From: Streptomyces mirabilis
Lineage (GTDB): Bacteria; Actinomycetota; Actinomycetes; Streptomycetales; Streptomycetaceae
Direction: 5' to 3'
DNA: 64,000 nucleotides
Assembly (NCBI RefSeq): GCF_018310535.1
Contig: NZ_CP074102.1
Coordinates: 6,820,001 to 6,884,000, forward strand
Below are positions 31,208 to 40,275 of the stretch, in pieces. Under the pieces are notes generated by a model that saw only the letters and a program-made list of their open reading frames with translations, was not told where the DNA came from and ran no database searches. The position numbers and the translations under genes were made by a program. Numbering within the stretch: position 1 is the first letter of the stretch; each line of letters opens with the position of its first letter.

Positions 31208-32460
31208 GCGCCCCCACGAACGACTCCGTGACCGACCGCTACACCGTGATCTCGGCGGACTGCCACGCCGGAGCGGACCTCCTGGACTACCGGCCCTACC
31301 TGGCGAAGGATCACCACGAGGTGTTCGACGCGTGGGCGGCCGGCTACGTCAATCCGTACGAGGACCTGCTCGCCGACACCGCCGACAAGAACTGGAACTC
31401 CGCACGGCGCCTGGCGGAGCTGGAGGAGGACGGCATCGTCGCGGAGGTGGTGTTCCCCAACACCATCCCGCCCTTCTTCCCGTCGGCCGCCCTGATGGCG
31501 CCGGCCCCCACCGCCGAGGAGTTCGAACGGCGCTGGGCGGGCCTGCGCGCCCACAACCGCTGGCTCGCGGACTTCTGCGCGGCCGCGCCGGGCCGCCGCG
31601 CGGGTGTCTTCCAGATCCTCCTGAACGACGTGGCGGAGGCGGTGAAGGAGATCAGATGGGCCTCCCGGGCGGGCCTCAGGGGCGGCCTGCTGCTCCCCGG
31701 CACCCCACCGGGCTCGGGACTGCCCGAGCTGTACTCGTCGACGTACGACCCGATCTGGGCGGTCTGTGAGGAGCTCGGCGTCCCCGTGAACCACCACGCG
31801 GGCTCGGCGTCCCCGCCACTGGGCGAGGAACCGGCGGCCCGCGCGGTCTTCATGGTCGAGACGACCTGGTTCTCCCACCGCGCGCTCTGGCACCTCATCT
31901 TCGGCGGCGCCTTCCGCCGCCATCCCGGCCTGAAGCTGGTGCTGACCGAGCAGGGCTCGGGCTGGATCCCCGGGGTGCTCGACATGCTGGACTACTACCA
32001 CGGGAGGCTGTCGGCGGTGGCGAGGAGGACGAAGCGGTCGACGGCGGAGTCGAAGTTCGGCGCGGGACTCGCCGAGTCGATGGGCAAGGGCCCCTCGGAC
32101 GTCTGGCGGGACAACTGCTTCGTCGGCGCGAGCTTCATGCGCCCGCACGAGGTGCCGCTGCGGGCGCGGATCGGCGTCGACAAGATCATGTGGGGCAGCG
32201 ACTACCCGCACGACGAGGGCACCTACCCCTACTCGCGGGAGGGCCTGCGCTGCGCGTACGCGGGCGTGCCGCGCGAGGAGGTCGCCGCGATGGTCGGCGG
32301 GAACGCCGCCCGGGTCTACGGCTTCGACCTCGACGCCCTGGATCCCCTCGCGGCGAAGGTGGGACCGGCCGTGGCGGAACTGGCCGAACCGCTGACGCGG
32401 CCCCCGGCGGACGCGACGAGCCCGGTGTTCGCGCGGGGAGCGTCAGTACGCGTCTGGTGA
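31204..32460 (+). CDS. Amidohydrolase-2 family metal-dependent hydrolase, copy 2
   Basis: A 418-residue paralogue of the preceding protein, translationally coupled to it through a GTGA overlap. The conserved points are SADCHAG, VNHHAGSASPPLGEE and WGSDYPHDEGTYP. The middle part is clearly diverged, so the two probably form a heteromer or catalyse successive steps. Last gene of the 28231-32460 operon. The downstream neighbour starts 24 bases on with its own -10-like element. Confidence 0.87.
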   Translation: MSAPTNDSVTDRYTVISADCHAGADLLDYRPYLAKDHHEVFDAWAAGYVNPYEDLLADTADKNWNSARRLAELEEDGIVAEVVFPNTIPPFFPSAALMAPAPTAEEFERRWAGLRAHNRWLADFCAAAPGRRAGVFQILLNDVAEAVKEIRWASRAGLRGGLLLPGTPPGSGLPELYSSTYDPIWAVCEELGVPVNHHAGSASPPLGEEPAARAVFMVETTWFSHRALWHLIFGGAFRRHPGLKLVLTEQGSGWIPGVLDMLDYYHGRLSAVARRTKRSTAESKFGAGLAESMGKGPSDVWRDNCFVGASFMRPHEVPLRARIGVDKIMWGSDYPHDEGTYPYSREGLRCAYAGVPREEVAAMVGGNAARVYGFDLDALDPLAAKVGPAVAELAEPLTRPPADATSPVFARGASVRVW

Positions 32461-32484
32461 CGCGCCAGGTGGCATCCTCCCCGT

Positions 32485-33195
32485 GTGACGGTACCCACGC
32501 ACGACGAGGCCCACGAAGGCACCCTCGGCTCCCGCCTGAACTGGCTGCGGGCCGCGGTGCTGGGCGCCAACGACGGCATCGTTTCCACCGCGGGCCTCGT
32601 CGTCGGCGTGGCCGGCGCCACGGACGACCGCTCCGCGCTGCTCACGGCGGGCCTCGCCGGGCTGCTGGCCGGGTCCATGTCGATGGCGGCGGGCGAGTAC
32701 GTCTCGGTCTCCACCCAACTGGACTCCGAGAAGGCCGCCCTGGCGCTGGAGCGACGCGAACTGCGCGAACAGCCGGCCGCCGAGCTCGAGGAGCTGACCG
32801 AACTCCTGGAGCAGCGCGGCCTGACCCGCGAGGTGGCCCGCGAGGCGGCGGAGCAGCTCACGGAACGCGACGCCCTGAGGGCCCACGCACGCGTGGAACT
32901 CGGCATCGACCCCGACGACCTCACCAACCCCTGGCACGCGGCCTGGGCGAGCTTCCTCTCCTTCACCGTGGGTGCCCTTCTTCCCCTCCTCGCCATCGTC
33001 CTGCCACCGGAAGCCTGGCGCCTGGGTGTCACCGTGCTCTCGGTACTGGCCGCCCTGGTCCTCACCGGCTGGCTGAGCGCCCGCCTGGGCTCGGCGAATC
33101 CGAGCCGCGCGGTACTGCGGAACGTGGGCGGGGGAGCGCTGGCGATGGGGGTCACGTATGCGGCGGGGGTGCTGTTGGGGGCGGCGGGGGTGTGA
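32485..33195 (+). CDS. VIT1/CCC1 family iron/manganese transporter
   Basis: A 236-residue membrane protein. The family block RAAVLGANDGIVSTAGLVVGVAG is at the first helix (given here as RAAVLGANDGIVST then AGLVVGVAG), followed by SMSMAAGEYVSVSTQLDSE at the second. Three more hydrophobic segments lie at the C-terminus (about 150-235), with a charged cytosolic region rich in Glu between (about 75-145), the metal-binding region in this family. The GTG at 32485 follows CATCCT by 6 bases. Probably exports or sequesters Fe(II)/Mn(II). Confidence 0.88.
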   Translation: MTVPTHDEAHEGTLGSRLNWLRAAVLGANDGIVSTAGLVVGVAGATDDRSALLTAGLAGLLAGSMSMAAGEYVSVSTQLDSEKAALALERRELREQPAAELEELTELLEQRGLTREVAREAAEQLTERDALRAHARVELGIDPDDLTNPWHAAWASFLSFTVGALLPLLAIVLPPEAWRLGVTVLSVLAALVLTGWLSARLGSANPSRAVLRNVGGGALAMGVTYAAGVLLGAAGV

Positions 33196-33342
33196 CGAGC
33201 GCCGAGCGGACATCCGACGAGCATCGGTCCGGACCTGTCGGCGTCCTTGGCGGAGATCACCAATAAGCAAGCGCGTACCCCCGGTAATACTTGTGGGTAA
33301 CAACGTCTAGCCGTGGCCGAGCTGCGGTTCTACGGTGCACCC

Positions 33343-34211
<869 letters not shown>

Positions 34212-34215
<4 letters not shown>

Positions 34216-34907
34216 GCCCACGGCACGCGCGCGTGCTGCTCGTCTCCTTCGGCGTGGCCGCTGCCGTGGACCTCGTTTCCCTGGCCGTCGGGTTCACCCC
34301 GGGGCACCTGGTCGCCAAGCCGCTTCTGATGCCCCTGCTCGCCGCCCACGCGGTCGTACGCGGCGGACCGAGGCTCCTGGTGGCCGCCCTGCTCTGCGGC
34401 TGGGGCGGCGACGTACTGCTGCTGTCCGACGCCGACCCGGCCTTCCTCGTGGGGATGGCCTCCTTCGCGGCCGGTCACGTCTGCTACCTCCTGCTCTTCA
34501 GAAGGCCGGATTCGCCACGTCTCCCTCCACACGTGCGTGGGCCGTCCGCCTGGCTCGTCGGCGCGTATGTCCTCGCCCTCGTCGTCACCGTCACCCTCCT
34601 GTGGCCCGATCTGCCCGCCGGCCTCCGTATCCCCGTCGCCGGCTACAGCCTGCTGCTGACCGCGATGGCGGCCGGAAGCACCCGGCTCGGGCCCGTCGCG
34701 GGCGTGGGCGGGGCGCTCTTCCTGCTGTCCGACACCCTCATCGCCACCGGCGTCGCCGACTGGCCGCAGCTCCCGAGGCCGGACTTCTGGATCATGCTGA
34801 CCTATGCCGCCGCCCAGTTCCTGCTGGTCAGCGGAGTGCAGGGCACCCTCGGCGCGCATACCGCAGCGAGGGCGGCGTACGGTGGGATGCGCTCAACCAC
34901 CCCCTGA
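34212..34907 (+). CDS. YhhN/TMEM86-family lysoplasmalogenase
   Basis: A 231-residue polytopic membrane protein of the YhhN family, with about eight hydrophobic segments. Family features are AKPLLMPLLA near residue 40, CGWGGDVLLL and the later GALFLLSDTLIA, which carry the conserved aspartates. Characterised members hydrolyse the vinyl-ether bond of lysoplasmalogens, releasing a fatty aldehyde. It is translationally coupled (GTGA overlap) to the AGMO-like gene. Streptomycetes are not generally regarded as plasmalogen makers, so the real substrate is open. Confidence 0.87.
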
Positions 34908-34948
34908 GCGCATCTCACCCAGCCGATCAGCCGAGAAGGATCCTCGTC

Positions 34949-35998
34949 ATGCGCGCCACCACCATCCACGCCCCGTACGACATGCGCGTGGAGGACGTCC
35001 CCGAGCCCCTGGTGCAACTGCCCACCGACGCGGTCGTGCGGGTGCTGCGGTCCTGCATCTGCGGCAGCGACCTGTGGGCCTACCGGGGTGAGGCGGCGCG
35101 GCAGGCGGGGCAGCGGATCGGGCACGAGTTCCTCGGCATCGTCGAGGAGACCGGCTCCGAGGTGACCGGCGTGCGCCGGGGCGACCTGGTCGTCGCCCCC
35201 TTCATGTGGTCGGACGGCGTCTGCGACTACTGCCGCGAGGGCCTCACCACCTCCTGTGAGCACGGCGGCTTCTGGGGCGCGGTCGGCTACGACGGCGGTC
35301 AGGGCGAGGCCGTGCGCGTCCCCTTCGCCGACGGCACCCTCGTACAGCTGCCCAAGGAGGCGGCCTCCGACGACCACCTGCTGTCGGCCCTGCTGACGCT
35401 CTCCGACGTCATGGGCACCGGGCACCACGCGGCCCTCGGCGCGGGAGCCCGCAAGGGCGCCACCGTCGCGGTCGTCGGGGACGGCGCCGTCGGACTCTGC
35501 GCCGTGCTGGCCGCCAAGCGGCTCGGCGCCGAGCGGATCATCGCGCTCGGACGTCACCAGGCACGTACGGACATCGCGCGCGCCTTCGGCGCCACGGACG
35601 TCGTCGCCGAACGCGGCGAGGCGGCCGTCGAGGCCGTCCGCGAGCTGACCCGCGGCCAGGGCGCGCACGCCGTCGTGGAGGCGGTCGGCACCGAGCAGTC
35701 CATGCGGACGGCCGTGAACATCACCCGCGACGGCGGCGCCATCGGCTTCGTCGGCGTGCCGCACGGCAGTGGCACGGGCCTCGACCTGGGCGTGATGTTC
35801 GACCGGAACATCGCGCTGCGCGGCGGTGTGGCGCCGGTGCGGGCGTACATCCCGGAGCTGCTGCCCGACATCCTGGACGGCACCATCGACCCGTCGCCCG
35901 TCTTCGACATGACCGTCGGTCTGGAAGGCGTGCCCGAGGGCTACAAGGCGATGGACGAGCGCACCGCCCTCAAGGTGCTCGTCACCAACGGCTCATGA
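34949..35998 (+). CDS. Zinc-dependent alcohol dehydrogenase (MDR family)
   Basis: A 349-residue medium-chain dehydrogenase. The catalytic zinc ligands are in CICGSDLWAY and GHEFLG. The structural zinc loop is partly kept (CDYCREGLTTSCEHGGF has three cysteines). The NAD(P) loop is VAVVGDGAVGLCAVLAAKRLGA (written as VVGDGAVGLC plus the following helix). The ATG at 34949 follows GAGAAGGA. It begins 41 bases after the lysoplasmalogenase and may be co-transcribed, so it could process the aldehyde released there; this is inference. The last six bases overlap the convergent CopD gene. Confidence 0.88.
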   Translation: MRATTIHAPYDMRVEDVPEPLVQLPTDAVVRVLRSCICGSDLWAYRGEAARQAGQRIGHEFLGIVEETGSEVTGVRRGDLVVAPFMWSDGVCDYCREGLTTSCEHGGFWGAVGYDGGQGEAVRVPFADGTLVQLPKEAASDDHLLSALLTLSDVMGTGHHAALGAGARKGATVAVVGDGAVGLCAVLAAKRLGAERIIALGRHQARTDIARAFGATDVVAERGEAAVEAVRELTRGQGAHAVVEAVGTEQSMRTAVNITRDGGAIGFVGVPHGSGTGLDLGVMFDRNIALRGGVAPVRAYIPELLPDILDGTIDPSPVFDMTVGLEGVPEGYKAMDERTALKVLVTNGS

Positions 35999-37054
35999 CC
36001 ACCTGATCGGCAGCGGCAGCGCCGTCAGCAGCCCCGACACCGCCACGACCAGGCCCAGCGCCACCACCTCCGCGCGAGCGGGCACACAGGCACTGAGCCG
36101 GTCGGCGGCCCGGCGCAGCCGCAGCCGCGCGAGCAGCGCCAGCACGGCGACGGCGGCCACCAGCACCAGCTTGGCGAGCAGGGTGCGCCCGTACGACGTC
36201 GCCGTCAGCTGGTCCAGGACCGTGCCGGGCGGCATCCGGCGCAGCGCGCTCCACACGCCCGTCGCGGTGAGCGCCGCGAACAGGACGGCGGCCACGCGCG
36301 CGTAGAGGCCCAGAAGCGCCGCGCCTGCCGCGTCCGCCGAAACCGCCGTCTCGGCCCTCTCCGCCGTCTCCGCCTTCGAAGAGGCGCGCCAGGTGCGCAG
36401 CATCCGCAGCACATGCAGCAGTCCGCCCGTCCACAGGGCCGCGCAGGTCACGTGAACGAGCGTCAGACCGGAGCCGACGAGCGGGCCGTGCTCCGGCGCA
36501 GGGTGGGCGCGCAGTGCCTCCGCGAGGGCCACCGCGGCCAGCGGCCACGCCTGGGCGGCCGGTCTCCGTGAGAAGGCGCAGAGCCCGGCGGCCAGGAACG
36601 CGTTCACCTCCAGGAGCGCGAGCTTTCCGTCCCGGGTCTGGTAGAGCCCGCCGACATCCATGTCGGAGAGGTGGTGCGGCAGCAGATTGCCGGTGGCCAC
36701 CACCGAGGCGAGCCCCAGCGCGGCGACGAACCCGGCCACCGCGGCGTGGGGCGCCCAGCTGCGAGGCGCGTACTCCAGTGGCGCGCCCGGCACCCGGCGG
36801 GCCAGCCGGGCCGCGAACAGTTCGCCCGCGGGGACGCACAGCGCCGTGAACAAGACCGCGCGCAGCAGGGCGATGCCGCCGACGCCGGGGGCGGCCGCCT
36901 CGCCGGTGCCGTCCAGCGCGGGGCGCGGGCCGAGCAGCGGGATCAGGGCGGCCACGGCCACCAGGACGAGCAGGGCGGCGGCGCGTCCGGCCACGGGGCG
37001 CCGCGCCGGAGCACTCGCGCCCGCTGTCTCGGCTGTCGGTCGTATCAAGGTCAC
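35993..37054 (-). CDS. CopD-family copper resistance membrane protein
   Basis: A 353-residue protein with about eight transmembrane helices and the C-terminal CopD domain. Features include VVATGNLLPHHLSDMDVGG, VGSGLTLVHVTCAALWTGG and the YGRTLLAKLVLVAAVAVLAL segment seen in CopD proteins. It would sit in the membrane and assist copper uptake or delivery. No CopC partner is fused or adjacent, which is unusual. The GTG at 37054 was preferred over TTG at 37090. It is convergent with the dehydrogenase gene, and their stop codons share TCATGA. Confidence 0.83.
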   Translation of the reverse strand: MTLIRPTAETAGASAPARRPVAGRAAALLVLVAVAALIPLLGPRPALDGTGEAAAPGVGGIALLRAVLFTALCVPAGELFAARLARRVPGAPLEYAPRSWAPHAAVAGFVAALGLASVVATGNLLPHHLSDMDVGGLYQTRDGKLALLEVNAFLAAGLCAFSRRPAAQAWPLAAVALAEALRAHPAPEHGPLVGSGLTLVHVTCAALWTGGLLHVLRMLRTWRASSKAETAERAETAVSADAAGAALLGLYARVAAVLFAALTATGVWSALRRMPPGTVLDQLTATSYGRTLLAKLVLVAAVAVLALLARLRLRRAADRLSACVPARAEVVALGLVVAVSGLLTALPLPIRWS

Positions 37055-37198
37055 CCCAGGATCTTCACCAGTCGGCACAGAACCGGGCAAGTGCAGGGAA
37101 ACAAGCGGCGGTTAGGCATTCCGCCCATAGATACGTTTCCGGCCGACCCCTCGCTCACGCCCGACGGGCGCGGTCGTCTCCCGAAGTGACCCGGGGGC

Positions 37199-38581
37199 TC
37201 AGGCCCACCGGGCCGGGTCCGTCCCCCAACGTCCCGGCGGCCGTGCCCAGTCGGGGGGCCCGTCGGCGAAGGAGACGGGCGACCGTGCGTACCGGAGCCT
37301 GCCCAGGTCGCTGTCGGTCTCGGCGAGCCAGGAGCCCGGTTCGTACGAGGCGTCGGCGGGCTCCTCGTCCCGGTGCGCCGGCCCGTCCACCAGCCACGCG
37401 GCCGTCCGTGCGAGCGCCAGCCGGACGAGCCGCGTCCCGCCCTCCCGGGTCTGCTCGGTGAGCGACCGGAGCACCGCGGCGGCCAGCAGATACCCCGTGC
37501 CGTGGTCGAGGGCCTGCGCGGGCAGCGCGCCCGGCCGCTCGGCGGACCCCTCGATCTCCGCGATCCCGGTGGCGACCTGCACCAGGCTGTCGAAGCCCCG
37601 CCGCCCGGACCACGGCCCGTAGTCGCCCCACGCCGACAACTGCGCCACCACCAGACCGGGCCGCCGCTCGGCCAGTGCCCGCGGGGAGAGCCCGAACCGG
37701 TCCAGTGCGCCGGGCCGGTACCCGGTGACGACGACATCGGCCTCGGCGAGCAGCTCCTCGAAGGCCGTGTGATCCCCGCGCGCCGCCAGGTCGAGCGTGG
37801 CGGAACGCTTCCCGAAGTCCATGTCGGCGTGCTGGTCGTCGATTTCGGGCAGGCGCGGGCTGTCGATCCGCAGGACGTCCGCGCCGAGGAGGGCGAGCGT
37901 GCGGGTGGCCACCGGGCCCGCGATGACCCGGGTGAGGTCCAGCACGCGTACGCCCGCGGCGGGCAGCAGCGGATCCCCGGCGAGCGGGGCGAGCGGTCGT
38001 ACGGGTGCCGTGTCCAGTCGCTCGCGGGCCACCAGCGGGTGTGCGGCGATCGCCCGCCCCTGTGGGTGCGCCGCCCACTGACCGGGCGTGCGCAGGGCGA
38101 TCGCGAGCCCGCCGGCCGCGTACACCGTCTCCTCCACCTCGATGGCCGGTCGCTCGGCGAACACCTCGGCGAGTACCTCGGTGAGGGAGCCCCGGTCCTC
38201 CGGTACACCCAGCGCGCCCAGCAGCCGCTTTTGATGGTGCGGATAGTTCGCGTGGGTGCGGACCCAGCCGTCCGCCGTCCGCCAGAACCGGGACAGCGGG
38301 GCGAAGTTGACCGGCTCACTCCCGTCGACGCGCAGGTGCCGCTCACTGTGGAAGGCGGTGGCGACAGCCCCGTCGTCGACCCGCACCTCGGGCACCTTCC
38401 CTCCGGTGCGGCCGGCGGTCAGCTCGGCCCCGGCGAGGGCGCAGACCGCGACACACGCCCGGGCCATCCCCCGCACCGGCAGCCGTGAGGGCAGCACGCC
38501 CTCCCGTGCGACGGCCGAGATCCGTGAGACGAGTGCGGGGTCGCCGCCCAGAGCCGCCCACGCGAAGTCCGTATGAGTCAT
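37199..38581 (-). CDS. CaiB/BaiF family (class III) CoA-transferase
   Basis: A 460-residue protein with class III CoA-transferase motifs: VRVLDLTRVIAGPVATRTLA, LGADVLRIDSP, DFGKRSATLDL, VTGYRPGALDRFGLSP and AWGDYGPWSGRRGFDSL. The N-terminal 200 residues form a second related half domain. Such enzymes move CoA between carboxylic acids. The donor and acceptor are unknown. The ATG at 38581 follows CATAGT by 6 bases (leaderless type). It stands alone. Confidence 0.88.
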   Translation of the reverse strand: MTHTDFAWAALGGDPALVSRISAVAREGVLPSRLPVRGMARACVAVCALAGAELTAGRTGGKVPEVRVDDGAVATAFHSERHLRVDGSEPVNFAPLSRFWRTADGWVRTHANYPHHQKRLLGALGVPEDRGSLTEVLAEVFAERPAIEVEETVYAAGGLAIALRTPGQWAAHPQGRAIAAHPLVARERLDTAPVRPLAPLAGDPLLPAAGVRVLDLTRVIAGPVATRTLALLGADVLRIDSPRLPEIDDQHADMDFGKRSATLDLAARGDHTAFEELLAEADVVVTGYRPGALDRFGLSPRALAERRPGLVVAQLSAWGDYGPWSGRRGFDSLVQVATGIAEIEGSAERPGALPAQALDHGTGYLLAAAVLRSLTEQTREGGTRLVRLALARTAAWLVDGPAHRDEEPADASYEPGSWLAETDSDLGRLRYARSPVSFADGPPDWARPPGRWGTDPARWA

Positions 38582-38660
38582 GACGGCACTATGCCGGGTG
38601 TACTGGATCAACATGGCGGGAGGGGCCGGGGTGCGCGCCCGGCCCCTCCCGCTCACAGGG

Positions 38661-40205
38661 CTACTTCGTGACCGCCTTCAACGCGTTGACGGTGCCCCAG
38701 CCGTAGAACCCGTTGTGGTTCTTCGTGCCCTCGCACACCGCGTCGACCTTGCCGTCGCCGTCGATGTCGTACGGGTCGGTGCACGGTGTGGCGTCGGCCT
38801 CCGCGTACAGCAGTGCCTTCACCAGGGCGGCGGAGGCGTGCGGGTGGGTCGACTTGATGAGGGCGGCGACACCGGCGACGTGCGGGGACGCCATCGACGT
38901 GCCGGCCATGTACCCCCACGTGCCGCCGGGCAGCGGGCCGAGGATCAGGCCGCTGGTGGCGGGCGGGGCCGGGGTCTGGTAGCGCGTCGAGTCGCCGCCG
39001 GGCGCGGCGACGTCGATGACGCCCAGGCCGTGGTTGGAGAAGGACGACTTGATGCCCTTGGCGCCCGTCGCGGCCACGGTGACCACACCCGGCAGCTGGG
39101 TGGGGATGTCGTAGCACTTGGAGGGGTCGATCACCCGGTCCGAGGGTGTGCCGTCGTTCGGGGAGACCGGGTCGGTGATCGAGTCGGCTGCCAGGTCGTA
39201 GTTCTCGTTGCCCGCCGCGGCGACGTTGACGGTGCCCTTGTGCTCCGCGTACCGCGAGGCGCGGGTGATCGCGTCGACCAGGGCCTTCTGGTCCGGGTCG
39301 TCCTTGCAGTTGAAGTACCAGGGGTCGGTGTAATAGCTGTTGTTGGTCACGTCGACGTGGTGCTCGGCGGCCCACACGAAACCGCAGACGACGGCCTCGG
39401 TGTAGAAGTAGCCGGCCGTCGTGGCCACCTTGATGCCGGCGACCTTCACGCCGGGCGCGACTCCGGTGATGCCGACGCCGTTCTTGGCGGCCGCGATCTC
39501 GCCCGCGACATGCGTGCCGTGCGGGCTCTCCGCGGCGGTCGGCCGCCAAGCCCCGTCGGTGGTGTCCGGCTTGCCCGTCACACAGTTGACCGAGGCGTCG
39601 CGGTTGAAGTTCGGCGCGATGTCGGGGTGCGTGTCGTCGACACCGGTGTCGATCACGGCGACCGTCACCTTGCTGCTGCCGAGGGTCTTCTCGTGCGCCT
39701 TGTCCGCCTTGATGGCGGGCAGGTCCCACTGGAGGGACTCCAGCGGGTCCTGCCCGGCGGCGGCCGTGGCGCTCGCGGCCCGCTCCTGCGCCGCGGTGAG
39801 CACCTGGGGCGCGCCCATGTCGGTGGTCGACTGCGCGGGCAGTGGGGCGTTGCGCGTGTTGCCGGCCGACTGCACGCCGCGTACGCCGCGGATCGTCTTG
39901 GCGAAGTCGGCGTTCGAGGAGTGCACGACGATCACGCCGATCTGGTCGTACGACGTCACGATCGTGCCGCCCGCCCTGGTGATGGCCTTCTTCACGGAGG
40001 AGGAAGTGCCGTGCCCCGGGCGGACGTTGACGACATAGCTGAGGGCGGTCGCGTCCGCCGTCGTTGCCGTGGCGGTCTGCGCGGCGGAGCTGTCGGTGTC
40101 GGCCGCCGAGGCGCTGACGTTCGGCAGGAAGGCGAGGGCCGTCGCCGTGGCCATCCCGAGCGGGAGGGCTATGGCGCGACGGGAGCGCTTGCGAGGCGCG
40201 GTCAT
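38661..40205 (-). CDS. Secreted S8 subtilisin-like serine protease, copy B
   Basis: A 514-residue precursor. It has a signal peptide (RKRSRRAIALPLGMATATAL, cleavage near SASA at about 33-36), then an I9-like propeptide (about 55-115, YVVNVRPGHGTSSSVKKAI and GVIVVHSS). The catalytic triad is intact: Asp in VAVIDTGVDDTHPD, His in SPHGTHVAGE and Ser in AGTSMASPHVAG. The oxyanion Asn is in AAAGNEN. Near the C-terminus DIDGDGKVDAVC is a calcium-loop motif. It is a tandem paralogue of the next gene, 70 bases downstream of it. Confidence 0.93.
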   Translation of the reverse strand: MTAPRKRSRRAIALPLGMATATALAFLPNVSASAADTDSSAAQTATATTADATALSYVVNVRPGHGTSSSVKKAITRAGGTIVTSYDQIGVIVVHSSNADFAKTIRGVRGVQSAGNTRNAPLPAQSTTDMGAPQVLTAAQERAASATAAAGQDPLESLQWDLPAIKADKAHEKTLGSSKVTVAVIDTGVDDTHPDIAPNFNRDASVNCVTGKPDTTDGAWRPTAAESPHGTHVAGEIAAAKNGVGITGVAPGVKVAGIKVATTAGYFYTEAVVCGFVWAAEHHVDVTNNSYYTDPWYFNCKDDPDQKALVDAITRASRYAEHKGTVNVAAAGNENYDLAADSITDPVSPNDGTPSDRVIDPSKCYDIPTQLPGVVTVAATGAKGIKSSFSNHGLGVIDVAAPGGDSTRYQTPAPPATSGLILGPLPGGTWGYMAGTSMASPHVAGVAALIKSTHPHASAALVKALLYAEADATPCTDPYDIDGDGKVDAVCEGTKNHNGFYGWGTVNALKAVTK

Positions 40206-40275
40206 GGAGTCTCCAGTTCATTCGCGGTACGAGCGGTACGAGCCGTGCGGAAGCTCATGTGACGTCCGACCGGAG

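Noticed and set aside
36014..38581. CopD with a CopC partner
   Set aside because: No CopC-like secreted protein is adjacent; the next gene is a CoA-transferase with its own start layout.
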